Assembly (NCBI RefSeq): GCF_010183535.1
Contig: NC_071333.1
Coordinates: forward strand, 1,302,001 to 1,366,000
DNA length: 64,000 nt
Direction of reading: 5' to 3'
DNA from: Caenorhabditis remanei
Taxonomy: Eukaryota; Nematoda; Chromadorea; Rhabditida; Rhabditidae
The notes under the pieces: generated by a model
Told to the model about the DNA's origin: nothing
Database searches by the model: none
Seen by the model: the letters and a program-made list of their open reading frames with translations, nothing else
Position numbers and translations under genes: made by a program
Shown here: piece by piece, positions 1-11,579 of the stretch
How positions within the stretch are numbered: position 1 is the first letter of the stretch
Layout: every line of letters starts with the position of its first letter

Positions 1-106
1 AGTTTTCTAGTTTTTGCTTCAGTGAACAGTCAAGCGGACGGAGCGTTCTAGCCACACGCTTTTCAAAGCATTTAATTTATTTTTTTTAATCACATACCAT
101 TTTTCA

Positions 107-1520
107 GATGGGCTACACGAAGATCAGAGAACACGAATGACCGATATCGATTGTCTCCTTCCGATCACTGACTCGGGACAAAATTTCAGCCACACCATAA
201 ACCAGCTCCGATTCCGCCAACAGTTCTCCCACTGAAGGCAGGAACAGCTCAACTACTTGCTCCCGGTTATTGCTGGAAGTAGTTTCAATATTGAGAATGA
301 ATGTATCATGAAAATTCACGATTATAGAACACCATGTATTCCAAACACTAAGGTCCCTACGAGATGTAAACCGTTTAATTTTTCGAAAACTGTAAGTTGA
401 GAAATTTTCAATTCTGGTTTAATTCAAAGACCTTTCCAAGCATGTTCTATCAAAAACTAGAAAATTATGTATTTATTTTCAGTCTCGCTGGTGTTCGTGC
501 TTTTGGTGGAAAAAGGAATAAGAAAATTTCGACCTATTTGTCGATCATCTCATCAAATACCACGCTCGAGTGAGCTCAAATTGTGAAAAAGAGTACTCGA
601 CTATCAAACTCACGTCTGCACGGATGCAATTGCCAAAAATCGTCCGCCAGGCATGAAATCGTTTGGAACTTGTCCGAAATGTTGGCAGATTTTTTGTTGA
701 TCGCATCAAGCACGTAAATTTTTGTTTGTGGCGCCCTCGATCGTTTTAAAGAAAGAAAATGAGTCAATAGTGTGCCTAGCTGCCACTATGCGTCAAAGGT
801 GCGCCAGATACTACAACAATTTCTCTATGCCCGCCAAAGACTTTTAAGATCCCTTTCCAAAAGCAAAAATTCCATAAAGGTGCCCAAGTGAACTATGAAA
901 ATTTCACAAAATGCGTCAAAGGTGCGCCAGAAAGCGATTTTGCAGCATTATTAGACGATTCAGGCGACCTCACTTGTTTTCTCGAATAGCCCTCAAATTA
1001 TCCTTTTTATTTGCAGCTATCTAACCTCATGACATCGTTCGCTGGTGGACTAAAAAGAGTAATCATTCGCATGAACATAAATCGCCGACAACGTTATTAA
1101 AACGAGAAGTACAAGAAAGTATGTTTTCATTTGCCAGCCAAAAGAGCGTAGAGTTGTTATCAGCAGTGAAGAGAGAAATATTCCCATGTCATACGGAGTA
1201 CCAGACAGAAGGATTCCTGTCAAGATTGAAAACAAAATGGAATCGTTTTGTCATGAAATTCACCACCAGCAGAACAACAACTGTGTCACCGGACCGATGA
1301 GACTGTAACAAGTGGAAACCAGACAAGAAGTCGTACCGCTGCAAACCCGGATATTTTTGATGACAGTGAAGAAAAGATGAAGATTGATGGCACTGACTCC
1401 GTTTACCTACGTGATAGAAAAAATTAGACACCACCACAATGCTCGGCGTTTACCTCGACTGTTCCCAAACCCTTGCCAGCTGCTTCATCAACTTTCCAAA
1501 GTTTAAATGGATTTCCTAAA
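107..1520 (+). pseudogene. Decayed copy 1 of a zinc-finger/Cys-rich gene family
   Basis: After a TTTTTCAG acceptor near 107, the + strand reads a Pro-rich stretch (about 196-290) matching the exon at 14884-14973 in the minus-strand copy. About 490-690 follows another TTTTCAG and matches the Cys-rich exon at 14451-14795 (S-x-W-x-S-C start, KYHARVSSNC against KYLVHESSNC, then IVRQA). About 1010-1500 matches 11600-12272 on the opposite strand (LSNLMTSF against ISNFMASF; DSVYLRD against DFVYLRD). All blocks contain stops and frame changes, so this is a broken copy. The family function is not recognised; other copies carry C2H2-like finger spacing. Homology within the family is clear; exon limits are approximate. 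Confidence 0.55.
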
Positions 1521-1599
1521 ACATTTATTCTTTCACATACTCTATTCTCTGTACTGTTATTCTATCATTCTTTACCATGAGTTGAAGATCTCTGAAAAT

Positions 1600-2240
1600 C
1601 TGATCTAAGAGGTAAGCTTCTCCTAAAGACTCTCTCTCTCCTAAAGCTAAGCGGTCAGTCAAATCGTTTTTCTGTGTATTGTGATTACACCGATTAACTG
1701 ACCATTCAGCTTGATGTCTGGAGATTTTAATTGTTTTTCCAATCAGTTTTTAGAAATGTGTGAGAACACGCTATCATTGCAATTTAGTTGAAAGCTGTTG
1801 ATTGTGATATTGCAGCAATATTAAAATTTTTGTGGATAAATAAATTAATTTATGACAAAGGTGCGCCAGAAAGTTCTAAGCTCATCAAAAGTTCGAAAAA
1901 AAGTTCGACACTAACCAAGGTTCTGTCTTTTTCATACGGTTTTGAGTCGCTGTCAGGGTTTCTTGGCTCTTTGTGTGAGATGAATATATAGTGGGCGACC
2001 GGGTCGACGAGAAGAGGAGAAGGAGGGAAGAAAGAGGAGGGGGAGCGCAAGAGACGATGAGAAAAGTCTCTTGACAGAGTTTTTCAAAACCAATAAAAAC
2101 GAAGTCTTGTTTTCTCTGATTTTTTTAGCAACAACACGCGTTTGCCGACTGTTGTGGAATCGCGTTCAACCACACCGCACTCAAAAACCATCTCTGAATC
2201 GGAAGTCACCTAACTGATGGTGTCGAGTCGTCTGGATATT
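1600..2240 (+). repeat. Flanking pieces shared in inverted orientation with 11.46-12.64 kb
   Basis: About 1625-1740 is an inverted match to about 11460-11560; both hold a stretch about TGACCATTCAGCTTGATGTC and its complement. About 2145-2230 matches the complement of 12540-12640 and reads a finger-like C-C-G-I-A-F-N-H-T-A-L-K-N-H before a stop. These blocks show that the copy at 107-1520 and the minus-strand copy near 12 kb belong to one dispersed duplication. The rest of 1520-2580 shows nothing I can call. Confidence 0.5.
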
Positions 2241-2584
2241 GACAGAGCGATGTGGATTAGGATTAGTGGATCAGTTTAGCTGGCAAAAGACAGGAGGACA
2301 AGATTCAGTTATTTGAGGCAAATCTCAACATAGTGATAGCAATTCCGAAAACAAATAACATGAGAACGTGCAGACATTTTAACGAAATTTTCCACATTTC
2401 TTGATTGGCAGTTCAACGAATACATTTTCATTTTTGACAAACTTTTTTTTTCACGGAGACAACTAAGAATTTAAAATCAAACTTTTAAGTCGGAACAACT
2501 TTCAAACTTTCCATCGCTTGTATTGAGCTTTTTAATGAATTATGCTAACGGCAAACTGATCTTTCCAACGTGCCATAAAATTTA

Positions 2585-2960
2585 TAAAGCAAGAGAAGGG
2601 AACACAAAAAAGGGAAAAGGGAAGGGAGGGAGAGTCAGGTGGCATGGTCCGCGGTTGTTCTTCACTTTGCGTCATAATCAGAGATGGCGCAATTTTTTGA
2701 ACAAACGGTTTTTGTTGTTGCGTGGTTGTTGCGTGGTTGTTGCGTCGTGTTGCGTGATGGCAGAAATCGTGATGAGAGAACCAGAAAAAGTTTCATTGCG
2801 TCAGTAGAACAGGGAGCGGAAGGGGGTAACGCTCCGCCCATTGTAGAAAGGGTGCATCGTAAAGGAGAACGTGGTCAGTTCTACACTAATAAGGCTAACT
2901 ACTGAATGATGGCCGAAAATTTCCTTTTTGATTATTATTGAATACCTATAAATTTCTAAT
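2585..2960. repeat. Direct repeat copy 1 (partner at 6960-7260)
   Basis: A purine-rich stretch leads into CTTTGCGTCAT, a run of TTGCGT-like units (2700-2760), then TCAGTAGAACAG, ACGCTCCGCCCAT and AAGGCTAACTACTG. The same blocks in the same order occur at 6960-7260. Several short open frames cross it but none is preserved between the copies, so I read this as non-coding, perhaps promoter-derived, repeat. Nothing callable lies between 2960 and 3630. Confidence 0.5.
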
Positions 2961-3630
2961 TATGTGGATGCTTCGGAGGTAAGACATTGTTTCAGAGTAC
3001 TAGTAGCTTGCACTTTTCTCGGAAATTTCTGGTATGAGTCATGAATCCCATGCAGGTTCTTCAACAGCCGTATCTCTACTTACGTGGAATTTAACCCGAC
3101 TGACCCCCCAAAACTTGAGAGTTTATTCGCTCATTCGATAGATTCTACAAAAAAAAAACACAAATCCAAAGGATTGTCCGATGACTAGATCTATCACATA
3201 GAGATTTTTAGAAAAAATATGTATTTCAAAGTTTTTTCATCAATTTTTGTCTACAATGTTTCGGAAAAGTTTACGGTTTTGTTATAAGCTACTTTTGCTC
3301 TCAAAATTGTCAAAAACCCAAAAAATTGTTCTTCTTATTGGGGGTTTTTCTATGAGTTTTTTGTAACAGCTATAGTTGACTTTTTCAGCTATCACATAAT
3401 TTATATACGCAAATTTTTATTTATGTAAACGAAAAAAAATAATAAAATGTTGGATTTCGATAGCCAAAACGATGTACAATTTTTCAGAAATCAGCTCAAC
3501 TTTTTTGGATTTCAGACAAAACTGTTAAAAATTTTTGGGCGATTTTGTGAAATTTAGAAACTTTCCAGAAAGCAAAAAGTGGAGACCAGGACTGTTTTTA
3601 TTAAAAAACAAGTAAAAACACTGTTTTTAC

Positions 3631-3992
3631 TATAGTTGTCAAGGCCCGGGCCGGGCCGGGCCGTGCCGGGCCTTGTCAGCGAAATCAGGGTTCGGCCCGA
3701 AGGCCTGGGCAAATTGGCGCGAAAGTCCAATTTTTTCAAATTTTTCAAATTTTTTTGAATTTTTTTGCGAAAAAGTCAAATTTTCGACTATCAGTCATAA
3801 TTAGAAGAAAATCTGAGAAATAGTCAAAAATGGTCACATTTCCGATGAAAAATTGAAAAAATTTCGAAAAAAAAATTGGAAAAAAAGGATCATTTTTTGA
3901 AGCCGGGCCTTCGGGCCGGGCCGGGCCGGGCCTTCGGGCCGGGCCGGGCCGGGCCTTGAAAAGTTTCTACCGGCCGGGCCTTGACAACTATG
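3631..3992. mobile_element. hAT-like MITE with GGCC-rich interior
   Basis: The ends are inverted repeats: TATAGTTGTCAAGGCC on the left and the complement of CATAGTTGTCAAGGCC on the right. Both ends are flanked by the 8-bp sequence GTTTTTAC (3623-3630 and 3993-4000), a target duplication of the size typical of hAT transposons. The interior has clustered GGGCC units at 3641-3680 and 3903-3980 that can pair with each other, and no coding capacity. The hAT assignment rests on duplication length and element form only. Confidence 0.75.
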
Positions 3993-4337
3993 GTTTTTAC
4001 TTTCTCTTTTTGATGTGCCGCTCGGGTAAAAAAAAAGCGATTTCTCAAGTTTTTGCGATTTTCGAAAAATGTCCAAAAATATTGTGAAACACGATTTTTC
4101 GTTCCGATTTTTTGTGTGCATAACGAAATCTTTGAAATAAATGTTTTCCCAGAAATTTCATGCTAATCTAACTGATCTGAAAAATGTATTGACCAAAAAA
4201 CCAAAAGTTTACAACATTTTTAACGAAGCTGTATGTTTATAAGTTGCTGATAAAAATGTAATTTTACTAGTTTTGTTGCTAAAAAAGGAAAAACTCTGCA
4301 TAAGATTGCTCAAAAAATATACATTACTAGTTTTCAG

Positions 4338-4879
4338 ACTCGATCGTGAATGTTCCACTGAAACCACAACAAATATGCTGAAACATATTCTCAAAAAAGG
4401 AGAAAACGCTTCTTTTATCAGTCTCCAAGATGTCTGCGAATCACTTTTTCATATACAGAGCAGAAATTTTCAAGAGATATATTCGTCAGCATTCATATAA
4501 AACAAGTAAGAATCCCATTCCTTGAATTCAACCATTCCTCTAATCGATTTTCAGAACTCTGAGTATACTCACAGACCCTATGATTCTAAACCCAGTTTAT
4601 GACCTCAGTCTTTTTCAAATCAGCACGATCTTCTATCAGCTTCAAATTCTACCAGATGAGGAAGTTCTGAAGGAGTTGTTGAAAAAATCCGACGAAATAG
4701 ATCGAAGATTCATCGAATGGTAACAATTCGAGGTTCTTTCAGAGATCAAAATATTATTTTTCAGGGTCACGAGTACTAGCGAAAAGACCAAAGATACTCC
4801 TTCATGTAGCTCGTCAGTTGTCGTGAACCTATCAGATCCCAATAGTCCAGATAGAAAAAGAAGGAAAACCCTGTCATGA
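4338..4879 (+). pseudogene. SPK-like domain gene, probably inactive
   Basis: Three exons with normal splice sites (4338-4505, 4555-4719, 4765-4879) join in phase to give a helical region followed by YDLSLFQISTIFYQL and LPDEEVLKELLKKSDEID, then a Ser-rich, basic tail ending RKRRKTLS. This resembles the C-terminal half of the nematode SPK domain, a helical domain found in nematode-specific nuclear proteins. A TAA interrupts the frame at the end of the first exon (SSAFI-stop), and no clear start is visible, although the frame is open back to about 4273. Splice-like exons continue at about 4940-4997 and 5073-5255. Either a pseudogene or a gene whose first donor I have misplaced. Confidence 0.45.
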
Positions 4880-5279
4880 TTCAACGTAAGAATAATATCA
4901 ATTTTATTTATTCGGAAGTGTCATTAACTTGTTTTTAGAAAAAATATGCCAATAATATCCACGACGCCATCAACGTCTACATCCATGAATCCTATTAGAT
5001 AGAGAATTTTGTTTTATCTAAGATGAGTCCATTTTTTCAAATCAATTTTTTTAATTTAAACCTGTTTTTCAGCTAACCGCCCCCGATACCGAAATCCAAC
5101 AGATGTGCTTTGTGACAGTGATGTTGACTTCAAGATCAGACGGTGTCGAATATCCTCCATTTGTGAATATGCGTTATAGCCTAGAAGAATCCGGAAGAAC
5201 ATCGATTATCGAGATTGATTCGAGCTTTCATTATAATTTTATCTTACTTTTATAATCATATTTCTTATATAATTAAACT

Positions 5280-6960
5280 TATAATAAACAATCGTAAGGG
5301 AGATAAAATGTGTTAGCTTATGTTTTAGAGTATAAACAGGTCTAGAGCCGGTTTCCAGTTCAATGAAGAGTTACCGTAACCCTCACTCAACTTGAGCATC
5401 TTTTTAGCAGGTTCGTGGCAAATTTAAGAGGTTATCACGATGAATCTCTGTTGTAGGCGATGCGTTTTACATTTCTCTAAGGGTTACAATTTAGTTTTTC
5501 AATAAAACTCGACAAACAGTGTCTGCAGGCACGGGAAAGTAAATTTCGACATTCATTTTAGGAACATGCGGATCTTAAATTCCTAGCAAACTGCATGGTT
5601 CTGCGTTTGTGTCGGTCCGAAAGCGTGGACGTCCTTCCAAAATAATCTTCGCCCCATAATCTACTGAATTACAACCAATGGAGAGAGTGTACCTCCCAAA
5701 GAAATTGTTTCTTTTGAAATTTGACTGAATGATGAGTTTTGTGAAGTTAGAGTGTCCATCTGGCATTTTTCATTATCGGCCGACAATTTTCTGCGACCCA
5801 TCAGTGTGAAAACCAATAAACCAGCAGAAAACAGAGTTTTAATATGAAGAATTCAAAGAAAAATCAAGGAATAATGGAAAAATTGAAAAGTGGCGTATCA
5901 TTTTGGGGATTGGAAAAAACGAAAATATTGAAACATTGGAATTTTCTCAGTTTGCTATACCAAGTTTGTTTTTGTTATGAAACTAATAAATGTTACTTAT
6001 GAAAAGTTCTCAATACGGTTATGGACGAGAATTAATCATTTCTCATTTTTGAGATTTTCAAAATTTTGAAGGGTGGCGTTTCATTATGTGGAGCACTGTA
6101 GTTTTGAGTTAGAGGAGAATGTTGATGCTCAATGGTCGCTCAAACTCGGTACGTTACTTGAGTTTTTAGATCTGTATAATCAATAAAGTGTTTTCATATG
6201 TCAAAAAAGGAATTTATGAAAAAAATGACCAAAACGTCGAAAAAGCTCTGCAAGCTGGGTAAGTTTTAATTTCATTTGCCATATAACGTATATACTATTC
6301 TAACAAAAGAGTCAGTAAAATCAGTGTTATTCTACATGATTACAAAGAAGGAAAACCAGGATCTTCGAGGAAAACAAGATGATGTCATTCCGTTTGACTA
6401 ATGATAATCAGCAGAGAAAGTGGTGAGCATATCGAACAAAAACATGTTTTAGTTGATAGAAAACAGTTTCTTTCAGGCGAGAAATAAGCGTCCAAGCTCT
6501 CTCGTTGTTCTACGCTGCACTTCTCTTCCTTTTGATTCCCCTTCCTTCTTTCTCTCCCTCGCTTTTCTGTTTTCTCTGCAACTCATCGTCATTTTTACAG
6601 TAATGCTCTCTTCCCTCAAAATTTTCTCTCCAAACCTGTTTCGAACAATTAATTTTTTCACGTATTTCAGTTAAATTGTAATAGTCTTTGATAGATTCAA
6701 TAAGATTTTCAGATTTCGGAGTCTGTGCTCTGCATTGAGGTTTTGAAGAAATAGAACATGTAGGCTTTTTAAAGATATAATACTTAATGATCTTTCACTG
6801 GATTAAAAGGAATCTACACTAATATAAATTCTGTTGAGTTTCAGAAAAGTTTGAAAACGTATTTTGAATCTAAGGAACGTGATTTCAGTGTTCTGTATGG
6901 TGTTTGTAGGTGAGATCCGCTGAAGAGGAAGTGTTCCTAATGGTCATTTGAATATTTACA
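5280..6960. other. No confident gene; possible DNA-transposon end near 6100
   Basis: The minus-strand complement of 6080-6102 begins CTACAGTGCTCCACATAATG, which looks like the end of a Tc1-type element at a TA site. A related GTGGCGTATCATTTTG sequence lies at 5889-5910. I find no partner end and no transposase motif, so this is a weak call. A 63-codon minus-strand frame at 5575-5766 shows no recognised family. 6110-6960 is AT-rich with a pyrimidine tract (6530-6600) and nothing else. Confidence 0.2.
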
Positions 6961-7260
6961 CCAAATGAAGAAGGGGAAGGAAGGGAGAGGCCGTGGATGT
7001 TCTCACTTTGCGTCATGTATTGCGTTGCGTTGCATAATAAGAGAAACTGTGAGTTGAAGGGAGGAAAAAGACTGATTGAGTCAGTAGAACAGATCGGCAA
7101 AACGCTCCGCCCATAGTAGAGAGGATACTTCACAAATATGACTGTAGTCTGTCACCATCCCCAAGGCTAACTACTGTATGTAGGCCAAAAAATTATTTTC
7201 TGATTATTATTGACTAACTTTTATTTTCCAATCGTTCAATATGTTTTGGAGGTAAGAACT
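6960..7260. repeat. Direct repeat copy 2 (partner at 2585-2960)
   Basis: This matches 2585-2960 block by block: CTCACTTTGCGTCATG, GCGTTGCGTTGC, TCAGTAGAACAG, ACGCTCCGCCCAT and AAGGCTAACTACTG, followed by a T-rich segment and GGAGGTAAGA. The purine-rich lead (6964-6990) is also shared. No open frame is conserved between the two. 7260-7940 shows no feature I can support. Confidence 0.5.
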
Positions 7261-7944
7261 CAAAGAAAATAACGGTTCGCATCAAATTGAGATGCCAAGG
7301 AGACGAAACACCACATTAGAAAAAAATTAGTTTATTTGTCTCCTTTTCCTCTTCCCTTCTTTTTTCAATTGGCCTGTTTATGTTTTTTTGTTCTCAGTCT
7401 TGTGGTGAAAACGCGCCCCGCTGATGATATTTAATGTAGGGGAGGCAATGACTCATTCAAAACCTCATTTCTATCATTTAATCCCCCTTTGAGCGGCAGA
7501 GCTGCTCTACCCCGAACTTTTTATGTTTTCCTTATGATTTTATTCGAATTCTAAATGGTGAGTGGAAAAAATTGAGAAAGAAAAAGAAAAATTCGCAATG
7601 GTAGTAGCATTAAATATCAATTTTCTCACAATTTACAATGTTTTTGAGTACATTTTGGATTAATTAGCCAAAGTTCTTTTTTTGCAGTTTTTTCTAGCTT
7701 ATGGGAACAAAAACTCGAATTAAAAATTAAATTTGTTTTTTTTTGTGCGGAAGCCGAACTTTCAGTATAAGTTGATTTTTAGACAAACAAGTAGGAGATT
7801 TCAGTATTTTTCTAGATAAATCCTATAGCGACACATTCTGAAAATTACAGATGTGTTATAAAAAGGTAAGAAAACAGCAACTGAGATTCTTTTTCACTCA
7901 AATTTTTTGTATTTAAGTTATTATGGTTATTAATATTATTAAAG

Positions 7945-8894
7945 ATTTGTCATCGACAAGCAAGAGGGACACGTAGAGCCTGCAGCCGACACAATTCCTC
8001 CAGCCGGGCACACCCATGTCAAAATCTGGGTAAAACAAAACCTTGCCACATCAAAAAAAAAAAAAAAATTTTCAGCCTGTCGTCGAGAACGTCATCCTCC
8101 CCACTGGCAACAAATGGGACTACGAGGAGTGGACGGTGAGTTTTTTTTTTGTTTGGAAAACTGTTGAAGTATGTATCCGTGAGGGTACATAAGTACAAAA
8201 CTTTCTGACTTCTTTTGAAAAAATAGAAACAAACTGTCTTGAAAACTAAAAAAGAGGGAAAAGCTGGTTTTCAAAGGTAAATTTGACGAAAAAAGCGGTT
8301 TTTGAGTGAAAAATGTTGAAAAACCAAATTGTTGGGTTAGAATAGTCTATAATGAAGCTGAAATCGCCTTTATTCGGCTCTGCTGGTTTGAAAAACAAGA
8401 ACATCAAATTTCCAGAAAAAATTGCGTAATTCTTGGTATTTCAAGCTGAATTTTTTGAAAATAACAGTTTTAGCTGAGAAACAGCGCGAAATCGCATTCT
8501 CCAGCTTGAAGTTGTCAAAAAAAGGGTCGATTGCAGTGGGAGATCCGAAATTTTGACTTAAATTAGTTTATTTAAAAATTGTTGTTTTATTTAAGAGTAC
8601 AATTTTCAAAAAATGACATCAAATCAACCAAAAGCTCAACAATCTACAAATTTTTAGACCGCCGACATCTTGGACTGGCTCCAGATATTCTACCCAAACC
8701 CCGAAAGGGCAGAGATCATTGCCCAGAAGGGAATCGATGGATCCCATCTCTACCGATGCTTCCTCGACCGGGCGTCAAGCATGGCCTGGTGCAAGGAGGC
8801 CAAGATCAGCCCTGGAACTGCCATGAAGATCCGGATGACCTTTGGCAGAGTCCACAACATCATCTGCGGGTATGAGCAGTACGATGAAAAATGA
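7945..8894 (+). CDS. Small SAM-like domain protein (5' end uncertain)
   Basis: Three exons join in one frame with strong third-position C/G bias: 7945-8029, 8076-8135 and 8658-8894. The last exon begins TADILDWLQIFYPNPERAEI and continues through GIDGSHLYRCFLDRAS to KISPGTAMKIRM and GYEQYDEK before TGA. The order W...DILDWL, then a helix, then GIDG-x-x-L, then a Gly before a basic C-terminal helix fits a sterile-alpha-motif fold, a protein or RNA binding module. An AATAAA lies at about 8948. The start is unresolved: the upstream mini-exon 7851-7865 after TTACAG is out of phase with this frame, and the acceptor at 7944 (TTAAAG) is poor. It may be a truncated gene. Intron 2 is 522 bp. Confidence 0.5.
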
Positions 8895-9479
8895 AATAAT
8901 AATTTTTTTAATTTGCTCTCTGGTGTTTTGTTTTTATAATAACAGTAAATAAATTTATGTTAATCTAAACTGAATTTTCATTGGTTTATGAATTCACCTC
9001 TCAACAAGGAATTGGTTTACTACCAATAACTACCTACAGCAACTTTTTTCAGGAGAAACAAGCAGCTGGACATTTGAAATATGACCTGATCGTTTCTACT
9101 GAATGATGACTTATTTTAAATGTGACAAAACATTAAATAAAACAAAGTAATTGTTCAACTGTAGTAATAAAATATGTCAGCATCTCAAACAAAGAAGGAA
9201 AGACGATTAACATGTTTTGATCAAAGATTTTTCAATGAGAGTCAGGTATACAAAATTTAGAATGTTATGGAATGAAAAGACATCTATGAAGACTTGCAAG
9301 AATATTAATTTTTATCAGAAAACTTTAGAAATTTAACTGATTTGTAGAATGCACTGCTTGTAAAATGCACACATATTTCACTACTTCCTAGAACCGGTTT
9401 CTCTACTCAATCACTTTTTTATATCCACTTAGATCGTCAGGAAGAGATAAAAAATCCGACAACACAACACACAGCAATA

Positions 9480-9830
9480 AAAACGAAACGGCTACGTTAT
9501 GGGCGAATGATAAGGAAGAAGACTCAAATCCGTATAATCATTTTTCGGGAACAGACATAACTCGATCGAAACGAGAAACACTCCGGATATAGCATAGGCT
9601 GATGATAATGGGAGACCGATTGAGAGAGTGTATTTGACATACATCGAGACTTAACCGGTTATTTCTGTGCGGTATATAAATGTCCACAGACAAAAAAACA
9701 AAAGCCTTTCAGATCGGCTATCGGAATGCTGGTCCCAAGTTTTACTATTTTTTTGGAATACTAAATATATTTATTCTTTTGCTGTGTAGTTATTTTATTT
9801 GATGAATGGTTCTGAAATGGTGAGTTTTGA
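9480..9830 (+). promoter_or_regulatory. TATA promoter block, copy 1
   Basis: About 200 bp are nearly the same as 10930-11160: GATAATGGGAGACCGATT, GAGAGTGTATTTGACATACA, TTAACCGGTTATTTCTGTGC, then TATATAAA at 9673-9680 and CTTTCAGATCGGCTATCGG about 35 bp further on. An ATG and a GGTGAG donor follow at about 9803-9820, so this looks like a promoter plus a first exon. I cannot follow a coherent protein downstream. 8955-9480 shows no feature. Confidence 0.45.
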
Positions 9831-10930
9831 TTTTCTGGTACAATTGTTCATTGGATATAGTCTGCATGGATTAGTTTTGATGTAATAGAATTTTTTGGCT
9901 CAATTTTACTGACTTAAATATCATACACATTCGGAAAATAGAAATGGAACAGTATTTTTTTGGGAAGATATGAAATCTTCAGATTTAATTTTGGAAGAAT
10001 GAATAATTCGAAACATCTTCATATTTTTGTCTCTATTTCGGCTCCGTTCCAAAATCGGAGGCCCATTGTAAATAGAAAATGTGCTCGTTTATAAATGATG
10101 AAAAATTTCCCATACAAGCAGCCGAAGTAGTGCATAAGTCTGAAAACCATGTTCTAGCTACATCGATGATAACACAACTGCTCCTACCAGCGACATATCT
10201 GACGATGACTCCAGAACCTACCAATCAGGTTTCTTCTTCGTTCCTGTACCTCTTTCAGGTTCTTCCAAAAGTGTTTTCAAAATTTTTTCGTTGGCCCAAA
10301 AAACCAAATAAGAACCTTATATGCGCTTACCAGACCAGTTTGAAACATTAAATTGGTGGACGAATGTTGGTTGTTCATCATAATCGGCGGATTTGACGTG
10401 AGTCATTCAGATGTGCATGCAAAAAATATCAACTATAATGTTACAGAAGATGTGGCTACAGCTACTACCGAAAGAAATAAAGCTAGAAATGTAAAACGAC
10501 ATTGTTTTGGGATAAATGAATTTTGGTAAGCCGCAACTCTCTCGAAAACTTCAAAAACAAAGCCAACTTGATTTTTCAGGACATGCCGTTAATGCTCTAC
10601 AAAAACCATGATGATATCGATAGGAGGAGATGGCGGATGAGAGTTTTGATCTTGTCTCTGACATTTTACTTTGATTATAACTAGAACATATGAAGAATTT
10701 TATTTATCAATGAAACTTTGAAAATAACAACTTCAATTGATTAAAAAAACCGAGTAAAAATATTGAATTCTAGATTGATTAACTATTATTTTCTGAATTT
10801 TAATACAAAATTCAAAAAAATTGGGGAGACACTAGGTCGTCATTTCCTCTCCTAAAGTACCCGTCATCTACCTGTTCAAACACCTTGTTTTGTTTCTTGT
10901 ATGAATCCTCAAATCCGTTCATTTTTTTTG
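9830..10930 (+). other. No confident gene; fragments downstream of the first TATA promoter
   Basis: A 90-codon + frame (10079-10351) and an antisense 63-codon frame overlap; neither shows a family signature. 10575-10625 (GACATGCC..., ATGATATCGAT) resembles in outline the segments at 23815-23850 and 24750-24780 that follow related promoters. I treat the interval as remnants. Confidence 0.2.
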
Positions 10931-11160
10931 AACAGACATAAAACGGAACTAACAAAAAACATTGCGGATATAATATCGGCTAATGATAATGGGAGACCGA
11001 TTAAGGGAGTGTATTTGACATACATCGAGAGTTAACCGGTTATTTCTGTGCGGTATATAAAGGTATTCACAGGCAAAAACTTCAAGAGCCTTTCAGATCG
11101 GCTATCGGAGTGTTACTATATTTTCATGTTACTATATTTTTTTAGTAAAGTGAATTATTT
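10930..11160 (+). promoter_or_regulatory. TATA promoter block, copy 2
   Basis: Close copy of the block at 9480-9720, with TATATAA at 11054-11060 and GCCTTTCAGATCGGCTATCG just downstream. What follows (11160-11460) has no open exon I can support, so this copy appears detached from any gene. Confidence 0.45.
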
Positions 11161-11579
11161 TTTGTTTGTCATCTATTCAAGTAGAACAATCTTTGAAAAC
11201 ACGTATCATCTCTAATACCGTGCTTTCTCCTACTAGCCCACTTTTCAGTATTGGTAGTGGAAAGAGGTAGGGGGGAGAAAAAGACCAGCAGCGACGAGAA
11301 TACATCACTCGGAAAGATGTTTGTAATACAAGTTATTCATTTATGTATACAGATGTTTCTTTAGCTCTGCAATATCATAATCAAAATTCCATAAAAATCG
11401 GCGTGACCGCCTATTCTTATAGATATATGACATTGAAACATAAATTTCAAAAAGACATCAAAAGATCTCCAGACATCAAGCTGAATGGTCAGTTAATCGG
11501 TGTAACCACTGTACACAAAAGAACGATTTGACTGACCGCTTAGCTAACAGTCTTTAGGAGAAACTTACCTGCTCGATCA

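Noticed and set aside
3640..3980. GGCC-rich blocks as CpG islands or promoters
   Set aside because: They lie inside elements with inverted ends and 8-bp duplications, and recur at 30.8, 46.9 and 47.5 kb.
5575..5766. Minus-strand frame as a Tc1 transposase piece
   Set aside because: No catalytic DDE motif or other transposase landmark is visible; only a possible element end lies nearby at 6080-6102.
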